NCBI GenBank assembly: GCA_002887195.1
Contig: PJAB01001442.1
Coordinates: 1-14,449 of the forward strand
Length of the DNA: 14,449 bases
Reading direction: 5' to 3'
Source of the DNA: Chrysochromulina parva
Taxonomy: Eukaryota; Haptophyta; Prymnesiales; Chrysochromulinaceae
Below are positions 14,447 to 14,449 of this stretch, one piece after another. A program made the translations under genes and the position numbers. Numbering within the stretch: the stretch's first letter is position 1; every line of letters begins with the position of its first letter. Under the pieces are notes generated by a model. The model saw only the letters and a program-made list of their open reading frames with translations. It was not told the DNA's origin and searched no databases.

Positions 14447-14449
14447 TCG

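Noticed and set aside
1..14449. Prokaryotic features, CRISPR arrays, insertion sequences, tRNA or rRNA genes
   Set aside because: The tandem repeats lack regular unique spacers, no transposase-like sequence or tRNA-like fold was noticed, and the introns and domain types are eukaryotic.

Overview
The window looks like nuclear DNA of a single-celled eukaryote, most likely a GC-rich microalga. My best guess is a haptophyte of the Prymnesium/Chrysochromulina/Emiliania type, from recalled similarity of protein style only. The evidence for a eukaryote is direct. Three short GT..AG introns (101, 221 and 70 nt, all phase 0) restore perfect domain motifs when removed. The domain content is eukaryotic (ankyrin, EF-hand, IQ, NACHT, LRR, RING+PHD, FN3-like), there are no bacterial-style operons, and in-frame minisatellites are abundant.

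Layout: (1) 3-883, plus strand: 3' part of an ankyrin-repeat gene that enters from the left edge, with one intron and a 135-nt in-frame duplication in its low-complexity N-terminal region. (2) 1134-1598, plus: a RidA/YjgF-family protein with an apparent signal peptide. (3) 2008-3594, minus: a secreted, cysteine-rich protein with FN3-like N-terminal domains, convergent with the RidA gene. (4) 3803-11584, plus: a three-exon gene for a protein of about 2,496 residues, divergent from gene 3. Its order is EF-hands, three IQ motifs, a region of unknown fold, two IQ motifs, a long coiled coil, a Tudor/SH3-like module, a Pro-rich linker, a NACHT NTPase and RI-type leucine-rich repeats. (5) 11796-14234, plus: a RING+PHD protein (PHRF1-like order) whose C-terminal two thirds is largely in-frame minisatellite. 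The remaining ~215 nt hold a stem-loop and three CACGTG palindromes.

The main point of interest is gene 4. It has the core of an NLR-type STAND receptor (NACHT switch plus LRR sensor), but the N-terminal part is a Ca2+/calmodulin-binding module rather than a death-fold, TIR or CC effector. That suggests, by inference only, a calcium-tuned STAND switch in an alga. The second point is gene 5, where one 21-nt minisatellite family occurs in two different reading registers and also in inverted orientation inside one open reading frame. The genes share no evident pathway; neighbouring genes in such genomes are normally independent.
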